From contig NZ_BOMH01000007.1 of assembly GCF_016862095.1 (NCBI RefSeq), positions 248,001-312,000 on the forward strand: a DNA stretch of 64,000 nt, written 5' to 3'. The notes beneath the pieces were generated by a model that worked only from the letters and a program-made list of their open reading frames with translations, had not been told where the DNA came from and did not search any database. The stretch comes from Actinoplanes cyaneus. GTDB taxonomy: Bacteria; Actinomycetota; Actinomycetes; Mycobacteriales; Micromonosporaceae. This document shows positions 55,014 to 63,458 of the stretch, one piece after another. The position numbers and the translations under genes are program-made. Each line of letters starts with the position of its first letter. The stretch's first letter is position 1.

Positions 55014-56093
55014 TCAGGGGATCGGACGGCCGCGCCAGGAGAGCCGGTTGGTGCGTCTCCGGTGGAACGAGCGGGCGATCAGAGACCCGAACAGGACGAT
55101 CGAGACCGGGTGGGCGAGGGCGTCCGGGAACGGGCGGGTGCCGGTCGCCCGGGCCGTGATCACGCGCCCGGTGACGCCGAGCAGGTAGGCGAGCACCGCC
55201 GGCAGGGCCGCCTGCGGGGCCAGGAACGGCGGAACGACGTACAGCAGAAGGAGAAGGACCACGACGCAGGCCGCGCCGGAAGCGGAGCCGAAGGACGCCC
55301 AGAGGGACTTGGTGTAACCGTCGGTGAGCTCGCGCCACGAGTCGTACATGCGGCAGGTGGCCAGGTAGGAGCCGTCGGCGAGGGCGATCCGCCCGCCGGT
55401 GCGCTTGACCGCGCGGGCCAGGGCGATGTCCTCCAGGATCTCGTCGCGGACCGCGGCGTGGCCACCGGCGCGCTGATATCCGGCCCGGTCCAGGACCAGC
55501 CATTGGCCACCGGCGGCGGCCAGGGACGGGCGCGGCGAGCGTTCCATCGCCCGCAGCGGGAGAAAGGTGAGCCAGGACCACTGCAGGAGAGGCTGGACGA
55601 GGCGTCCGGCACCGGCGATCCGGGGGTACGGACTGAGCAGCGTCACGCCGGTGCCCCGCAACAGGTCGACAGCGCCGGCCACGGCATCCGGCTCCAGCAC
55701 CACGTCCGCGTCCACGAACACCAGCACGTCCGCGTCCGCGGCGTACGCACCGAGCAGGTGGCAGGCGTGCGGCTTGCCGAGCCAGCCCGGCGGCGGGGGA
55801 GTGCCGGTGTGCAGCCGCACCCGATCGCCGGCCACCTCGCGGACCACCTCCGCGGTGCCGTCCGTGGAGCCGTCGTCGAGGACGTGGATCGTCAGGCCCG
55901 GCACGCCCTCCTGGGCCAGCAACGACCGCAGGCACGGGGTGACCCGCCCGGCCTCGTCGCGCAGCGGGAGCAGGACGGCGACGCGCTCGGTGGTGGTCGC
56001 GCCCCGGCGGGGGCGGCGCAGCAGCAGGGCGTTGACCGCGGTGTGCGCGGTGAGCAGCGTCAGCGGCACCAGCAGGAGCCAGGCGACGATCAT
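55014..56093 (-). CDS. Family 2 glycosyltransferase, CruC-like
   Basis: The 359-residue membrane glycosyltransferase has an N-terminal helix, a GT-A domain with VLLPLRDEA, VLDDGSTDGT and the DXD motif VFVDADV (about 128-134), then a C-terminal block of three or four helices. In carotenoid clusters such enzymes glucosylate the 1'-hydroxyl group of the carotenoid. This fits the next gene, cruF, which makes that hydroxyl. The sugar donor is not identifiable. Confidence 0.82.
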   Translation of the reverse strand: MIVAWLLLVPLTLLTAHTAVNALLLRRPRRGATTTERVAVLLPLRDEAGRVTPCLRSLLAQEGVPGLTIHVLDDGSTDGTAEVVREVAGDRVRLHTGTPPPPGWLGKPHACHLLGAYAADADVLVFVDADVVLEPDAVAGAVDLLRGTGVTLLSPYPRIAGAGRLVQPLLQWSWLTFLPLRAMERSPRPSLAAAGGQWLVLDRAGYQRAGGHAAVRDEILEDIALARAVKRTGGRIALADGSYLATCRMYDSWRELTDGYTKSLWASFGSASGAACVVVLLLLLYVVPPFLAPQAALPAVLAYLLGVTGRVITARATGTRPFPDALAHPVSIVLFGSLIARSFHRRRTNRLSWRGRPIP

Positions 56094-56136
56094 GCGCGGT
56101 CACCCCGCGGGGCTCCGGAGGCGGGGGCCGGCCCGG

Positions 56137-56904
56137 TCATCGCAGCGCCGGAGTCGTGGCGCGCAGGCGCGGGACCAGCGGGAGGACGGCCGCGCCCATC
56201 AGGACGGCACCCCACGCCGCCGAGGCGGGCAGCCCCAGGAAGACCGCGTGGGCCAGCACCGACGAGGCGTAGGTCCAGAGCCACAGCGCGAGAGCCGGCG
56301 CGTCGGAGGCGAGCGGTTCCGACGCCGCCCGCCCGGCGACCGCGGACAGGGCGGCCATCAGGACCAGGGCGAAGCCGAGCCAGCCCAGGTAGTTGCCGAT
56401 CGGGATGCCGGGAACGCCGGGCAGCGCGGGCGTCGGGTCGGCCCACTCCCAGTAGCGCTCGGCGACCATCTGCGGGTCGAGGAAGACGTCCCACGCGGCC
56501 AGCCCGGCGCCGGCGACCACGACCCGGGTGAGCCGGCGGCGGGCGACGCGCAGCGCGGCGAGCCAGGCCGGCCAGGCCATCCAGGTCCAGGCCAGCGGGA
56601 TGATCAGCGGCACGTCGAGCAGGCGCGGGCCGAGGCGCCCGGAGTACTCGTACGTGCCGAACGGGAACCCGGTGGCCACCCCGATCGCCTCGACCGCGAA
56701 ACCGCCCAGCGTCGCGGTCAGCAGCAACGCGCCGGCCGCCCGCGGGCCCCGGGCCAGCAGCGCGTGGACCAGCGAGAACGCGACCCCGAGCAGCACGGTG
56801 ATCACGGTCAGCCGGGCGCGGGCGGCGCCGCCGGTCAGCGGGTAGCAGATCTGGGCGAGGACGAGCGCCCCGAGCAGTGCCCAGGGCAGGAAACGAGCGC
56901 GCAC
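56137..56904 (-). CDS. cruF: Carotenoid 1',2'-hydratase, CruF family
   Basis: The 255-residue protein has about seven helices and conserved family features: EAIGVATGFPFGTYEYSGRLGPRLLDVPLIIPLAW (about 72-106) and WDVFLDPQMVAERYWEW (about 138-154). CruF adds water over the 1',2' double bond of the psi end group, giving the tertiary hydroxyl for glycosylation. It starts at GTG 56904, 3 bp behind the acetyltransferase gene and 43 bp before the glycosyltransferase gene. Confidence 0.86.
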   Translation of the reverse strand: MRARFLPWALLGALVLAQICYPLTGGAARARLTVITVLLGVAFSLVHALLARGPRAAGALLLTATLGGFAVEAIGVATGFPFGTYEYSGRLGPRLLDVPLIIPLAWTWMAWPAWLAALRVARRRLTRVVVAGAGLAAWDVFLDPQMVAERYWEWADPTPALPGVPGIPIGNYLGWLGFALVLMAALSAVAGRAASEPLASDAPALALWLWTYASSVLAHAVFLGLPASAAWGAVLMGAAVLPLVPRLRATTPALR

Positions 56905-56907
56905 CGG

Positions 56908-57489
56908 CTATGCGCCGCCGGCCCGGCCGGACGCGTCCTCGACCGGCAGCTCCACCAGGGGCAGCTCCCGGCCCAGAACGGCGAACGCCCGCTCGTCGCC
57001 GGGGAAGTAGAAGTGCCGCAGGACGTCGGAGAAGCCATACCGCCGGTACAGCCGCCAGGCGCGGGACGCCTGCTCGTCGGCTTCCGGCGTGGACAGCAGG
57101 ACGGTCGAGCCCTTGGCCATGGCGAGCAGCGCGCGCAGCTGGCGGGCGCCGACCCCGTGACCCTGCGCGGCCGGGCGCACGTGCAGCTCGACCACCTCGA
57201 AGCAGTCGGCCAGCCACTGCCGGCGCGGGCCCTCGGCGAGAGCGGACTTGACCTGGTCGTGCCACCACTGGCCGGACTGGGACGCATACCCGTAACCGAA
57301 GCCCATCAGCCGGCCCTCGGTGGTCAGCGTCGCCACCGCGCGGAAGCCGGGCCGGCGCACGTGCGAGCCGATGTATCCCCGGCGGGTCTGCAGCAGCTCC
57401 TGGCGGTAGCCCATCGCCTCGCCGTAGACCCCGACCACGTCGTCGAGCCGACGCAGCAGGTCATCCGGCTGCCACGCTACGAGCCTCAT
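56908..57489 (-). CDS. GNAT-family N-acetyltransferase
   Basis: This 193-residue protein has the acetyl-CoA-binding motif HVRPAAQGHGVGARQLRALL (about 102-121) and C-terminal YRRYGFSD (about 147-154). GNAT enzymes acetylate amines, rarely hydroxyls. It lies 3 bp behind the CrtA-like gene and 3 bp ahead of cruF, so it belongs to the carotenoid operon, yet no acylation step is known for such carotenoids from this family. Its substrate is open. Confidence 0.8.
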   Translation of the reverse strand: MRLVAWQPDDLLRRLDDVVGVYGEAMGYRQELLQTRRGYIGSHVRRPGFRAVATLTTEGRLMGFGYGYASQSGQWWHDQVKSALAEGPRRQWLADCFEVVELHVRPAAQGHGVGARQLRALLAMAKGSTVLLSTPEADEQASRAWRLYRRYGFSDVLRHFYFPGDERAFAVLGRELPLVELPVEDASGRAGGA

Positions 57490-57492
57490 CGC

Positions 57493-58161
57493 TTACGTCC
57501 GCTCCTGTCCCGGTGCCCAGCCCAGGACGGACCGGTCACCGCTGATGCCGAGCACCGCGAACCGGGCGAACAGCTCCTCGGCATACCAGCGGTCGGCCGG
57601 GGTCCGGGCGATCGCCGCGCGATGCTCCGGCTGACGGTACGCGAACGCGGTCAGATCCGCCGCGCCGCGCCACACGCTGACCGTGCCCTGCCAGCCGATC
57701 GGCGCCTCCCCGACCCCGAAGCGGGCGAGCAGGCCGGGAGCGTCGGCCACCTCACGGGCGACGGCCGGGATCGCCCGCCAAAACCGCAGCGCGCGGGCCG
57801 GCCGCAGCCGGGCACGGGTCAGCGCCAGCACCATGCCGTCGTGGCGGCGGCCGGTCGGCGCGAACGGGCTGTGCCCGGACCAGGTGCCACGGCTGATCAG
57901 CGGCTCCAGCTCGACGCGGGCGTGACCGGTCGCGATCCGGTCCCAGGCGGGGAAACGTACCGGCGAATCGCTCACCGTGAGGGCAGCCCAGCGGGACAGG
58001 TCCGCATCGCCGGGTCCGAAGGACGTCCCGGTGCCGGTGCCGAGGAACTTGCCGAACCGGACGTCGCCCAGCAGGCGGCGCGCGAACGCCATGCGCAGCA
58101 GGGCCGAGCCGACGGCGCGCCGGGGCACCCGCCAGACGTGGAGGGTGACGTGCTCGGGCAT
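57493..58161 (-). CDS. CrtA-like carotenoid monooxygenase
   Basis: The 222-residue protein resembles spheroidene monooxygenase (CrtA), a heme enzyme oxidising C-2 of acyclic carotenoid ends. Family segments are HVWRVP, KFLGTGTGTSF, SRGTWSGHSPF, QGTVSVWRGAADLTAFAY and RWYAEELFARF. ATG 58161 is chosen for its family start (PEHVTLHVWRV). It lies 5 bp behind an SDR gene, and both could together place a 2'-hydroxyl on the glycosylated end. Confidence 0.86.
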   Translation of the reverse strand: MPEHVTLHVWRVPRRAVGSALLRMAFARRLLGDVRFGKFLGTGTGTSFGPGDADLSRWAALTVSDSPVRFPAWDRIATGHARVELEPLISRGTWSGHSPFAPTGRRHDGMVLALTRARLRPARALRFWRAIPAVAREVADAPGLLARFGVGEAPIGWQGTVSVWRGAADLTAFAYRQPEHRAAIARTPADRWYAEELFARFAVLGISGDRSVLGWAPGQERT

Positions 58162-58166
58162 CCCGC

Positions 58167-58973
58167 TCACGCCGCCCCGGTCGCGGTCAGGCTCGCCTCC
58201 CACAGGTCGGCGGCCAGTTGCGGGTCGCGGGCGTGCGCGGCCGGGCGGGTGACGGTGTGACCGACGTAGTACGCGCCGTTCTCCAGCTCCGTGCTGGTGC
58301 AGAGCCAGGTGAGCAGCTCGCCGGCGGCCTGCGGGGTGACCAGGCCGGGCGCGTGCTTGTAGAAGAACCGGGTCAGCCGGCCGGCGCCGAAGTTGGTGCG
58401 GACCACGCCGGGGTGGAAGGAGACGCTCAGCACCTCGGGCCAGCGCCGGGCGGCCTCCGCCGCGAACAGGATGTTGGCCGATTTGCTGGCCCCGTAGGAA
58501 CGCCACTGGTTGTACGACTTGTACTCGTCGGTGAAGTTCGTCCCCGGCTTGCCCTGCATGTGCGCGCGGGACGCCGTGTTCACCACGCGCCCGCCGGTCA
58601 GGCGGTCCCGCAGCAGGTGGGTGAGCAGGAACGGGCTCAGATGGTTGGCCTGCAGGGTGGCCTCGTAGCCGTCGACGGTCTCCCGCGGGCGGGCGATGAT
58701 GCCGCCGGCGTTGTTCGCCAGGACGTCGATCCGGGGGAGATCCTCGAGCAGGTGGGCGGCCAGTTCCCGGACCTCCGCGAAGTTCTCGAAGTCGGCCCGG
58801 TAGTGCCGCGGGGCCCGGCCGTTCCCCGCCTCCTTGACCTTCTCGGCCGCCGCCGCCAGCCGGTCGGGATCGCGGCCGACCAGCACGACCTCGTCGCCAC
58901 GGGCCGCCAGCTGCTCTCCCGCGGCCAGCCCGATGCCGGAACTGCCGCCGGTGATCACGATCGTCTGCGCCAT
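58167..58973 (-). CDS. Short-chain dehydrogenase/reductase
   Basis: This 268-residue classical-type SDR has the cofactor motif ITGGSSGIG (about 6-14), NNAGG (about 92-96), the catalytic Ser in NTASRAH and YGASKSANILF (Tyr/Lys, about 161-171). It resembles retinol/protochlorophyllide-type reductases that act on long hydrophobic molecules, which suits a carotenoid substrate, for example a 2'-keto group made by the adjoining CrtA-like enzyme. ATG 58973 is used; GTG 58976 is an alternative. Confidence 0.87.
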   Translation of the reverse strand: MAQTIVITGGSSGIGLAAGEQLAARGDEVVLVGRDPDRLAAAAEKVKEAGNGRAPRHYRADFENFAEVRELAAHLLEDLPRIDVLANNAGGIIARPRETVDGYEATLQANHLSPFLLTHLLRDRLTGGRVVNTASRAHMQGKPGTNFTDEYKSYNQWRSYGASKSANILFAAEAARRWPEVLSVSFHPGVVRTNFGAGRLTRFFYKHAPGLVTPQAAGELLTWLCTSTELENGAYYVGHTVTRPAAHARDPQLAADLWEASLTATGAA

Positions 58974-59015
58974 CACGCCTCCAGAACCGGGTTGTCGGAA
59001 CTCTGCTGCATCCTG

Positions 59016-60212
59016 TCATCCGCGCCCGGTGACGGAGAGGCCGACCGTCGCGGGCCCGGCCGGCTCCCGCAGGGCCGGGGCGAGCAGCAGCGTGACCACG
59101 ACCGACCCGGCGGCCAGCAGCGTGATCGCGGTCGCCGGCGAGGTCAGCTCGGCGAGCGCCCCGGCCAGCGCCGCGCACACCGCCTGCATGGTCAGCATCC
59201 CGGCGGAGTGCAGGCCGAGCGCCTGACCCCGGTTCTCGTCCGGCGTCAGCTCCACCAGGCGTTCCTGGAGCAGCAGGGTGGAGCAGTAGCCGACGGCCGC
59301 GACCACGGCGAGCGCCACCGCGACGGCGAACGGCGGACGCAGCGCGAACGGCAGGTACGGCACGGCCAGCAGCAACCGCAGGAACGGCGCCAGCCGGCGG
59401 CGCCACAGCGGCGGCAGGAACCGCCCGGCCAGCACGTCCCCGGCGAGCATGCCCAGGGCGGAACCGGCCAGCAGCAGCCCCGCGCCGGACGGGGCGAACG
59501 GCACGAACAACGCCTCGCAGCCGACGATCAGGCCGTTCGGGACCCACAGCCCGGCGTAGACCGGCCGTACGCCGGGAAGCATCCACAGCCGACGGTTGAC
59601 CCGCCACGTCGCCCTCACCGACGGACGGCCCGCGGCCCGGGGTGCGCGCCGGGTCAGGCCGAGCCGGATCACCACTGCCGCGACCAGGTGGAACGCGGCG
59701 CCGGTGAGCAGCGTCCCGGCCGGTGACAGCACCGACACCAGCGCGCTCCCGGCGGCGAACCCGGCGATCTGCATGCCCCCGTTGGAGATGTTCAGGGCAG
59801 AGCGCCCCAGCAGGTACGCGTCGCCGACCACCTCGGTGAGCAGCCCGGCCCGCACCCCGCCGCTGATCGACGCCGCCAGCCCCATCGCGAGCAGCACCGT
59901 GAACACCCCGCCGAGCGGCAGCCCGGGCAGTGCCAGCAGCGCTGTCAGCCCGGCGGTGAGCAGGGCCAGCCCGGCAGCCGCGGCGCGCGGGGGCCAGCGG
60001 TCCGCCGCGGACAGGAGCAGCGTCGCGCCGGCCAGCTGGGCCAGCGACGGGCCGAACATGCTGATCGCGGCGAGGAACGGCGAGCCGGTGCGGGCGTAGA
60101 CGTCGGTGGCCAGCGCCAGCCCGATCACGGTGGCCGCGGCGCTCTGCAGGCAGGCCGCCGCGAAGACCGGGGTGAACTCGGGGGTCCGGAACAGATCGCC
60201 GTAGGTGCGCAT
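59016..60212 (-). CDS. MFS transporter of the carotenoid operon
   Basis: The 398-residue protein has 12 helices and the MFS pattern (AADRWPPR after helix 2, ELTPDENRGQALGL before helix 10). It resembles exporters more than sugar carriers. It is the first gene of the 60.2-53.5 kb minus-strand run and starts 70 bp from the divergent ArsR-type gene. Its cargo is unknown; transport of a carotenoid glycoside is conceivable but unproven, and it may be an independent gene. Confidence 0.82.
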   Translation of the reverse strand: MRTYGDLFRTPEFTPVFAAACLQSAAATVIGLALATDVYARTGSPFLAAISMFGPSLAQLAGATLLLSAADRWPPRAAAAGLALLTAGLTALLALPGLPLGGVFTVLLAMGLAASISGGVRAGLLTEVVGDAYLLGRSALNISNGGMQIAGFAAGSALVSVLSPAGTLLTGAAFHLVAAVVIRLGLTRRAPRAAGRPSVRATWRVNRRLWMLPGVRPVYAGLWVPNGLIVGCEALFVPFAPSGAGLLLAGSALGMLAGDVLAGRFLPPLWRRRLAPFLRLLLAVPYLPFALRPPFAVAVALAVVAAVGYCSTLLLQERLVELTPDENRGQALGLHSAGMLTMQAVCAALAGALAELTSPATAITLLAAGSVVVTLLLAPALREPAGPATVGLSVTGRG

Positions 60213-60281
60213 GGTTCGTCAGTCTTCGGGTCGCCGCGCGAGGTGGTTAATGTTTCGGGCAGCAGCGAAAGGTGGTGTCTC

Positions 60282-61256
60282 GTGGGCTGGTGGCAGGTCG
60301 ACGCCGACACGCTCGCGACCAGCCGTTTCGTGCTCTCCCCGCTGGCCGAGACGACGGCCGGGCTGATGCGGCTGCGCTGGGACACCGCGGAGCTCCCGTC
60401 CGACCGGGAGTGGCTGCGCGCGCACGGCCCGGCCTATCGGGAGCGCCTCGCCGGCGATCCGATCACCGCGGAGCTGGTCGGGACCGCGCTGCTGGCACAC
60501 TGGATCGCGGACTTCGTCGCGCCGCCGCCCACCGACGTGGAGCGGCCATTCGCGGACGAGGTGGCGGTGGTCCGGGACACTCCGCCCGCGGCGGCCCGCG
60601 CCCACCTCGCCGAAGGGCTGGGCGGTCGCCTGCCGGCCGCGCTCGACCGGGACGACCTCGGCCCGCGGATGGCCGACCTGCTGAGCTGGATCTGGCGTAC
60701 CGGGATCGAACCGGACTGGCCCCGGCGCCGCCGCCTCCTGGAGGCGGACGTCCTGGCCCGGACCCGTCAGCTCAGCCTCGGCGGCTGGCGGGCCGCGCTG
60801 GACCGGATGCGCACCGGGATGCGCTGGCTGGGCGGGGGACGGCTGCAGATCAACGCGTTCGACTACCCACCGCGGGACATCTCCGGGGCGCAGCTGCTCT
60901 TCGTGCCGAACACCCTCGGCCGCGGCTGGGTGTCCTGGCAGGAGCCGCAGCCGACGCGGTACGCCCTGATGTACCGCGCGACCGGGGTGCTGGCCGACCC
61001 CGGCCCCGGCGGGGTGGTGCCCGGGGCGCTCGGGCGGCTGCTCGGGGCGGGCCGGGCGCGGATCCTGCTGGAGCTGGCGCAGCCGAGGAGCACCAGCCAG
61101 CTGGTGGCGATCACCGGACTGGCCCTGGGGTCGGTCGGCGGTCACCTGCGGGTGCTGCTGGAGGCGGGCCTGGTGACCCGGCGGCGAGCCGGCCGCAGCG
61201 TCCTCTACCTGCGCACCTCCGCGGGCGAGGCCGTCGTTCACGCCGCGACCGGCTGA
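60282..61256 (+). CDS. ArsR-type winged-helix regulator with N-terminal domain
   Basis: This 324-residue protein has an N-terminal helical region of the DUF5937 type (about 1-230, WWQVDADTLATSRFVLSPLAE) and a C-terminal winged helix (about 250-320, ARILLELAQPRSTSQLVAITGLALGSVGGHLRVLLEAGLVTRRRAG). No arsenic-type Cys pair is present, so metal sensing is unlikely. GTG 60282 follows GAAAGG. It is divergent from the carotenoid operon's MFS gene and probably regulates it, the operon, or both. Confidence 0.84.
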   Translation: MGWWQVDADTLATSRFVLSPLAETTAGLMRLRWDTAELPSDREWLRAHGPAYRERLAGDPITAELVGTALLAHWIADFVAPPPTDVERPFADEVAVVRDTPPAAARAHLAEGLGGRLPAALDRDDLGPRMADLLSWIWRTGIEPDWPRRRRLLEADVLARTRQLSLGGWRAALDRMRTGMRWLGGGRLQINAFDYPPRDISGAQLLFVPNTLGRGWVSWQEPQPTRYALMYRATGVLADPGPGGVVPGALGRLLGAGRARILLELAQPRSTSQLVAITGLALGSVGGHLRVLLEAGLVTRRRAGRSVLYLRTSAGEAVVHAATG

Positions 61257-61778
61257 GCCTCTTCCACGCTTTCGCGCCTTTTGCCGTACGTCGTCAGCCC
61301 GGTCCTCCCGGGTCGGCGCGGTGTCGATCATCTGTTCGAAAAAGTGGGCGCCGTGGCGCCGCGGAGGTTGCTTTTTTGTCGTAGGGGGGTGTTAGTCTCT
61401 GCTGTAGTTAGAACGGATGTTCGAACGAGCATTCGATCTGGCCCCCGGGAGCGTGTTTCGCGGCGTGTCTTCCGGGCGCGGCACCCGCGAAGTGCCGTTT
61501 GCGTGGTCCGGGCATTCGCGGGTCCGGGTCTCGCGACAAGGCAGGCCGCCGCTCGTCACCCCCGACCCCCGGTGGTGGGCGGCGGACCCGCCGGTTGGTG
61601 TTGGCCGGCCGGGTGTGGTGTGGGGAAGCTTCACATCCGGCCGGTCCGCAGCCGGGGCTCCTACTGCCCGTGGGGCCCCGGCACCCCGGCCTCAGGTTTG
61701 GCCCGTTGCGCCTTCCTCAGCAGCGGTCCGGTTCGGCCAGTACGTCGTCGGATGCGGAACAGGCGAGGAGAAACGACC
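61257..61778 (+). other. Intergenic/leader region with SOS promoter
   Basis: No gene is recognised in this 522-bp stretch. A T-rich patch at 61372-61377 and two overlapping LexA boxes at 61411-61435 show a damage-inducible promoter. If transcription starts there, the HEPN gene has a leader of about 340 nt, GC-rich and able to fold (for example near 61570-61660), whose role is unknown. Confidence 0.6.
61411..61435 (+). promoter_or_regulatory. Two overlapping LexA (SOS) boxes
   Basis: GAAC-GGAT-GTTC (61411-61422) is a perfect GAAC-N4-GTTC box. CGAAC-GAGC-ATTCG (61422-61435), one base off, shares the TCGAA centre with it. Both lie upstream of the HEPN-imuA'-imuB set, as expected for LexA control of a translesion mutasome. 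Confidence 0.82.
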
Positions 61779-62279
61779 ATGGCGAGCACCGCGGCACCCG
61801 GCCTGACGCCGGTCCCCGGGCATGCTTCGGCGCCCGGCGCGACCGCCCGGGCCGACACGCCCACCGTTCCGGCGCACATGCTGCCCCACCGTTCACCGGC
61901 CCAGCTGCTGGCGATCGCCCGGCAGGGTCTGGCGGAGGCGGCACACACGACTCCCGACGGCTTGCGCTATGCGGCGGCGCACCTCGCCGCCCTGCGCGCG
62001 GCCGCCGCTCTGCTCGCCGCCCGGGCCCGCCCGGCCGCCTCCGGGCGGCGCACCAGGGCGACCAGTGTCTGGTCGCTGCTGGCGATGGTCGCACCCGAGT
62101 TCGGTGACTGGGCGGGCTACTTCGCTCTCGGCGCCGGCAAACGCGCGGCGGCCGAGGCCGGCATCCCGCACGTGGTGAGCGCCCGCGAGGCGGACGACCT
62201 GCTGCGCGCGGCCGAGCAGTTCGTGACGGTGGCGGAGTCCTCGCTCGGGCTCTCCTACCAGCCGCCCTTGGCCGCCTGA
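61779..62279 (+). CDS. SAV_6107-like HEPN-domain protein
   Basis: The 166-residue protein has a low-complexity N-terminus (1-35) and a helical HEPN domain (about 40-160). R63-X4-H68 (GLRYAAAHLA) has the spacing of the RX4-6H motif of HEPN ribonucleases, so RNA cleavage is possible but untested. GAGGAG precedes ATG 61779. It lies downstream of tandem LexA boxes and 222 bp ahead of imuA', making it a likely part of the damage response. A palindromic repeat separates the two. Confidence 0.8.
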   Translation: MASTAAPGLTPVPGHASAPGATARADTPTVPAHMLPHRSPAQLLAIARQGLAEAAHTTPDGLRYAAAHLAALRAAAALLAARARPAASGRRTRATSVWSLLAMVAPEFGDWAGYFALGAGKRAAAEAGIPHVVSAREADDLLRAAEQFVTVAESSLGLSYQPPLAA

Positions 62280-62369
62280 CCCGGCGCGGTCCGCGGACCG
62301 GTCACTGTCGTCTGCGCCCGCCGCCGTTGTCAGTCGCGGAGAGAGAGCACTGCGGCCCGGTCACGGTCT

Positions 62370-62424
62370 CGGCTGGTTCTCATGGTCGTTATGAGGCACG
62401 AACAACGACCATGAGAACCAGCTG
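62370..62424. repeat. Palindromic repeat copy 5
   Basis: Arms 62370-62392 and 62402-62424 pair over 23 bp with two mismatches around loop GAGGCACGA. Unlike the other copies, this one lies between two genes of the same strand (HEPN gene and imuA'), so it may attenuate or process the SOS transcript. Confidence 0.87.
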
Positions 62425-62501
62425 GAGGGCGTGAGCCGTGCTGCGACCCGGCGTGACGGCGGCGTCGCGCCGGGCTGTCACGGGGAACAGAGCGGGGCAC
62501 G

Positions 62502-63458
62502 ATGGCTGGGCGCATGATCAGCGGGACGGCTGCGCTCGCGGGACTGGTTCGTCCCGCGAGCGAGGCGGATGAGCCGGGCGCGCACCGGATGCTTCCGGTC
62601 GCGGTCGAGCTGGGCAGTCTGCTGCCCGGCGGTGGGCTGCGACGCGGGAGCACGGTGGCGGTCGCCGGTGGCCGGGTCGCGTCCGCCGGCGGTGGGACCT
62701 CACTGATGCTGGCGCTGCTCGCGGCGGCGTCCCGGGCCGGGTCCTGGTGCGCTGTCGTCGGGCTGCCGACGCTGGGGGCGCTGGCCGCTGCCGAGACCGG
62801 CATCGCGCTGGAACGCCTCGCCCTGGTGCCCGACCCCGGCCCGGACTGGCCGACGGTGGTGGCCGCCCTGATCGACGGCGTGGACGTGGTGGTCACGGCC
62901 GTGCCCGGGTCGGTCGCCGGATCCGTCGTGAGCCGGCTCGCGGCCCGGGCCCGGCAGCGCGGCAGTGTGCTGATGCCGTTCGGCGCCTGGTCCGGCGCGG
63001 ACGTGACACTGCAGGTCAGCCGCGGTCACTGGGAAGGACTCGGGGACGGCTGGGGCCGCCTGCGCCGCCGGGAGGTGACCGTCACCGCCAACGGCCGCGG
63101 CGCGGCGGCCCGTCCCCGGGAGCTCACCCTCTGGATGCCGGGGGTGACCACGCGCCCGAGCGCTCCGGCGGTCCGTTCCGGCAAGCCCGGCTCCCGGCCC
63201 GACACTTCGATCCGGCTCGCCGGGCCGGGCCGTGGCGCCGATGCCGGCCGCGGGACGCCTGCGGTGGCTGTGTCGGTGCGGGAGCGGCGTGGCCCGGGGC
63301 CGGCGGCCGTGCTCGAGCGGGAGCGGCGCGGAGCGTTGGCGGGTTCCTCGGTGGGCTCGTCGGTGGACTCGCTGGTGGACTCATCGGTGGGCTCGCTGGT
63401 GGGCTCGTCGGCAGGCTCGGCGGTGGGCTCGCTGGTGGGCTCGTCGGTGGGTGAGTGA
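62502..63458 (+). CDS. imuA': Mutasome accessory protein ImuA' (RecA-like)
   Basis: This 318-residue protein resembles the actinobacterial ImuA' family, related to RecA/ImuA but lacking a clear Walker A (VAVAGGRVASAGGGTSL replaces it). The RecA-like core runs to about 215; a basic Arg/Gly linker follows. The C-terminus (about 282-318) is a four-residue repeat of V-(G/D)-S-(S/L) from 12-bp DNA repeats. ImuA' works with ImuB and DnaE2 in error-prone lesion bypass after DNA damage. Its TGA overlaps the imuB ATG. Confidence 0.86.
   Translation: MAGRMISGTAALAGLVRPASEADEPGAHRMLPVAVELGSLLPGGGLRRGSTVAVAGGRVASAGGGTSLMLALLAAASRAGSWCAVVGLPTLGALAAAETGIALERLALVPDPGPDWPTVVAALIDGVDVVVTAVPGSVAGSVVSRLAARARQRGSVLMPFGAWSGADVTLQVSRGHWEGLGDGWGRLRRREVTVTANGRGAAARPRELTLWMPGVTTRPSAPAVRSGKPGSRPDTSIRLAGPGRGADAGRGTPAVAVSVRERRGPGPAAVLERERRGALAGSSVGSSVDSLVDSSVGSLVGSSAGSAVGSLVGSSVGE
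63349..63456. repeat. Nine 12-bp tandem repeats within imuA'
   Basis: About nine imperfect copies of CGGTGGGCTCGT stand in frame and encode the Val-Gly-Ser-Ser-type tail of ImuA'. The period is a multiple of three, so copy changes keep the frame. Confidence 0.88.

Noticed and set aside
61328..61345. GTTCGAA at 61334 as a third LexA box
   Set aside because: Only one half-site; the partner half is missing at the proper spacing.
63349..63456. 12-bp array near the window end as CRISPR or iteron origin
   Set aside because: It is in frame within imuA', has no spacers and lies far from any replication gene.
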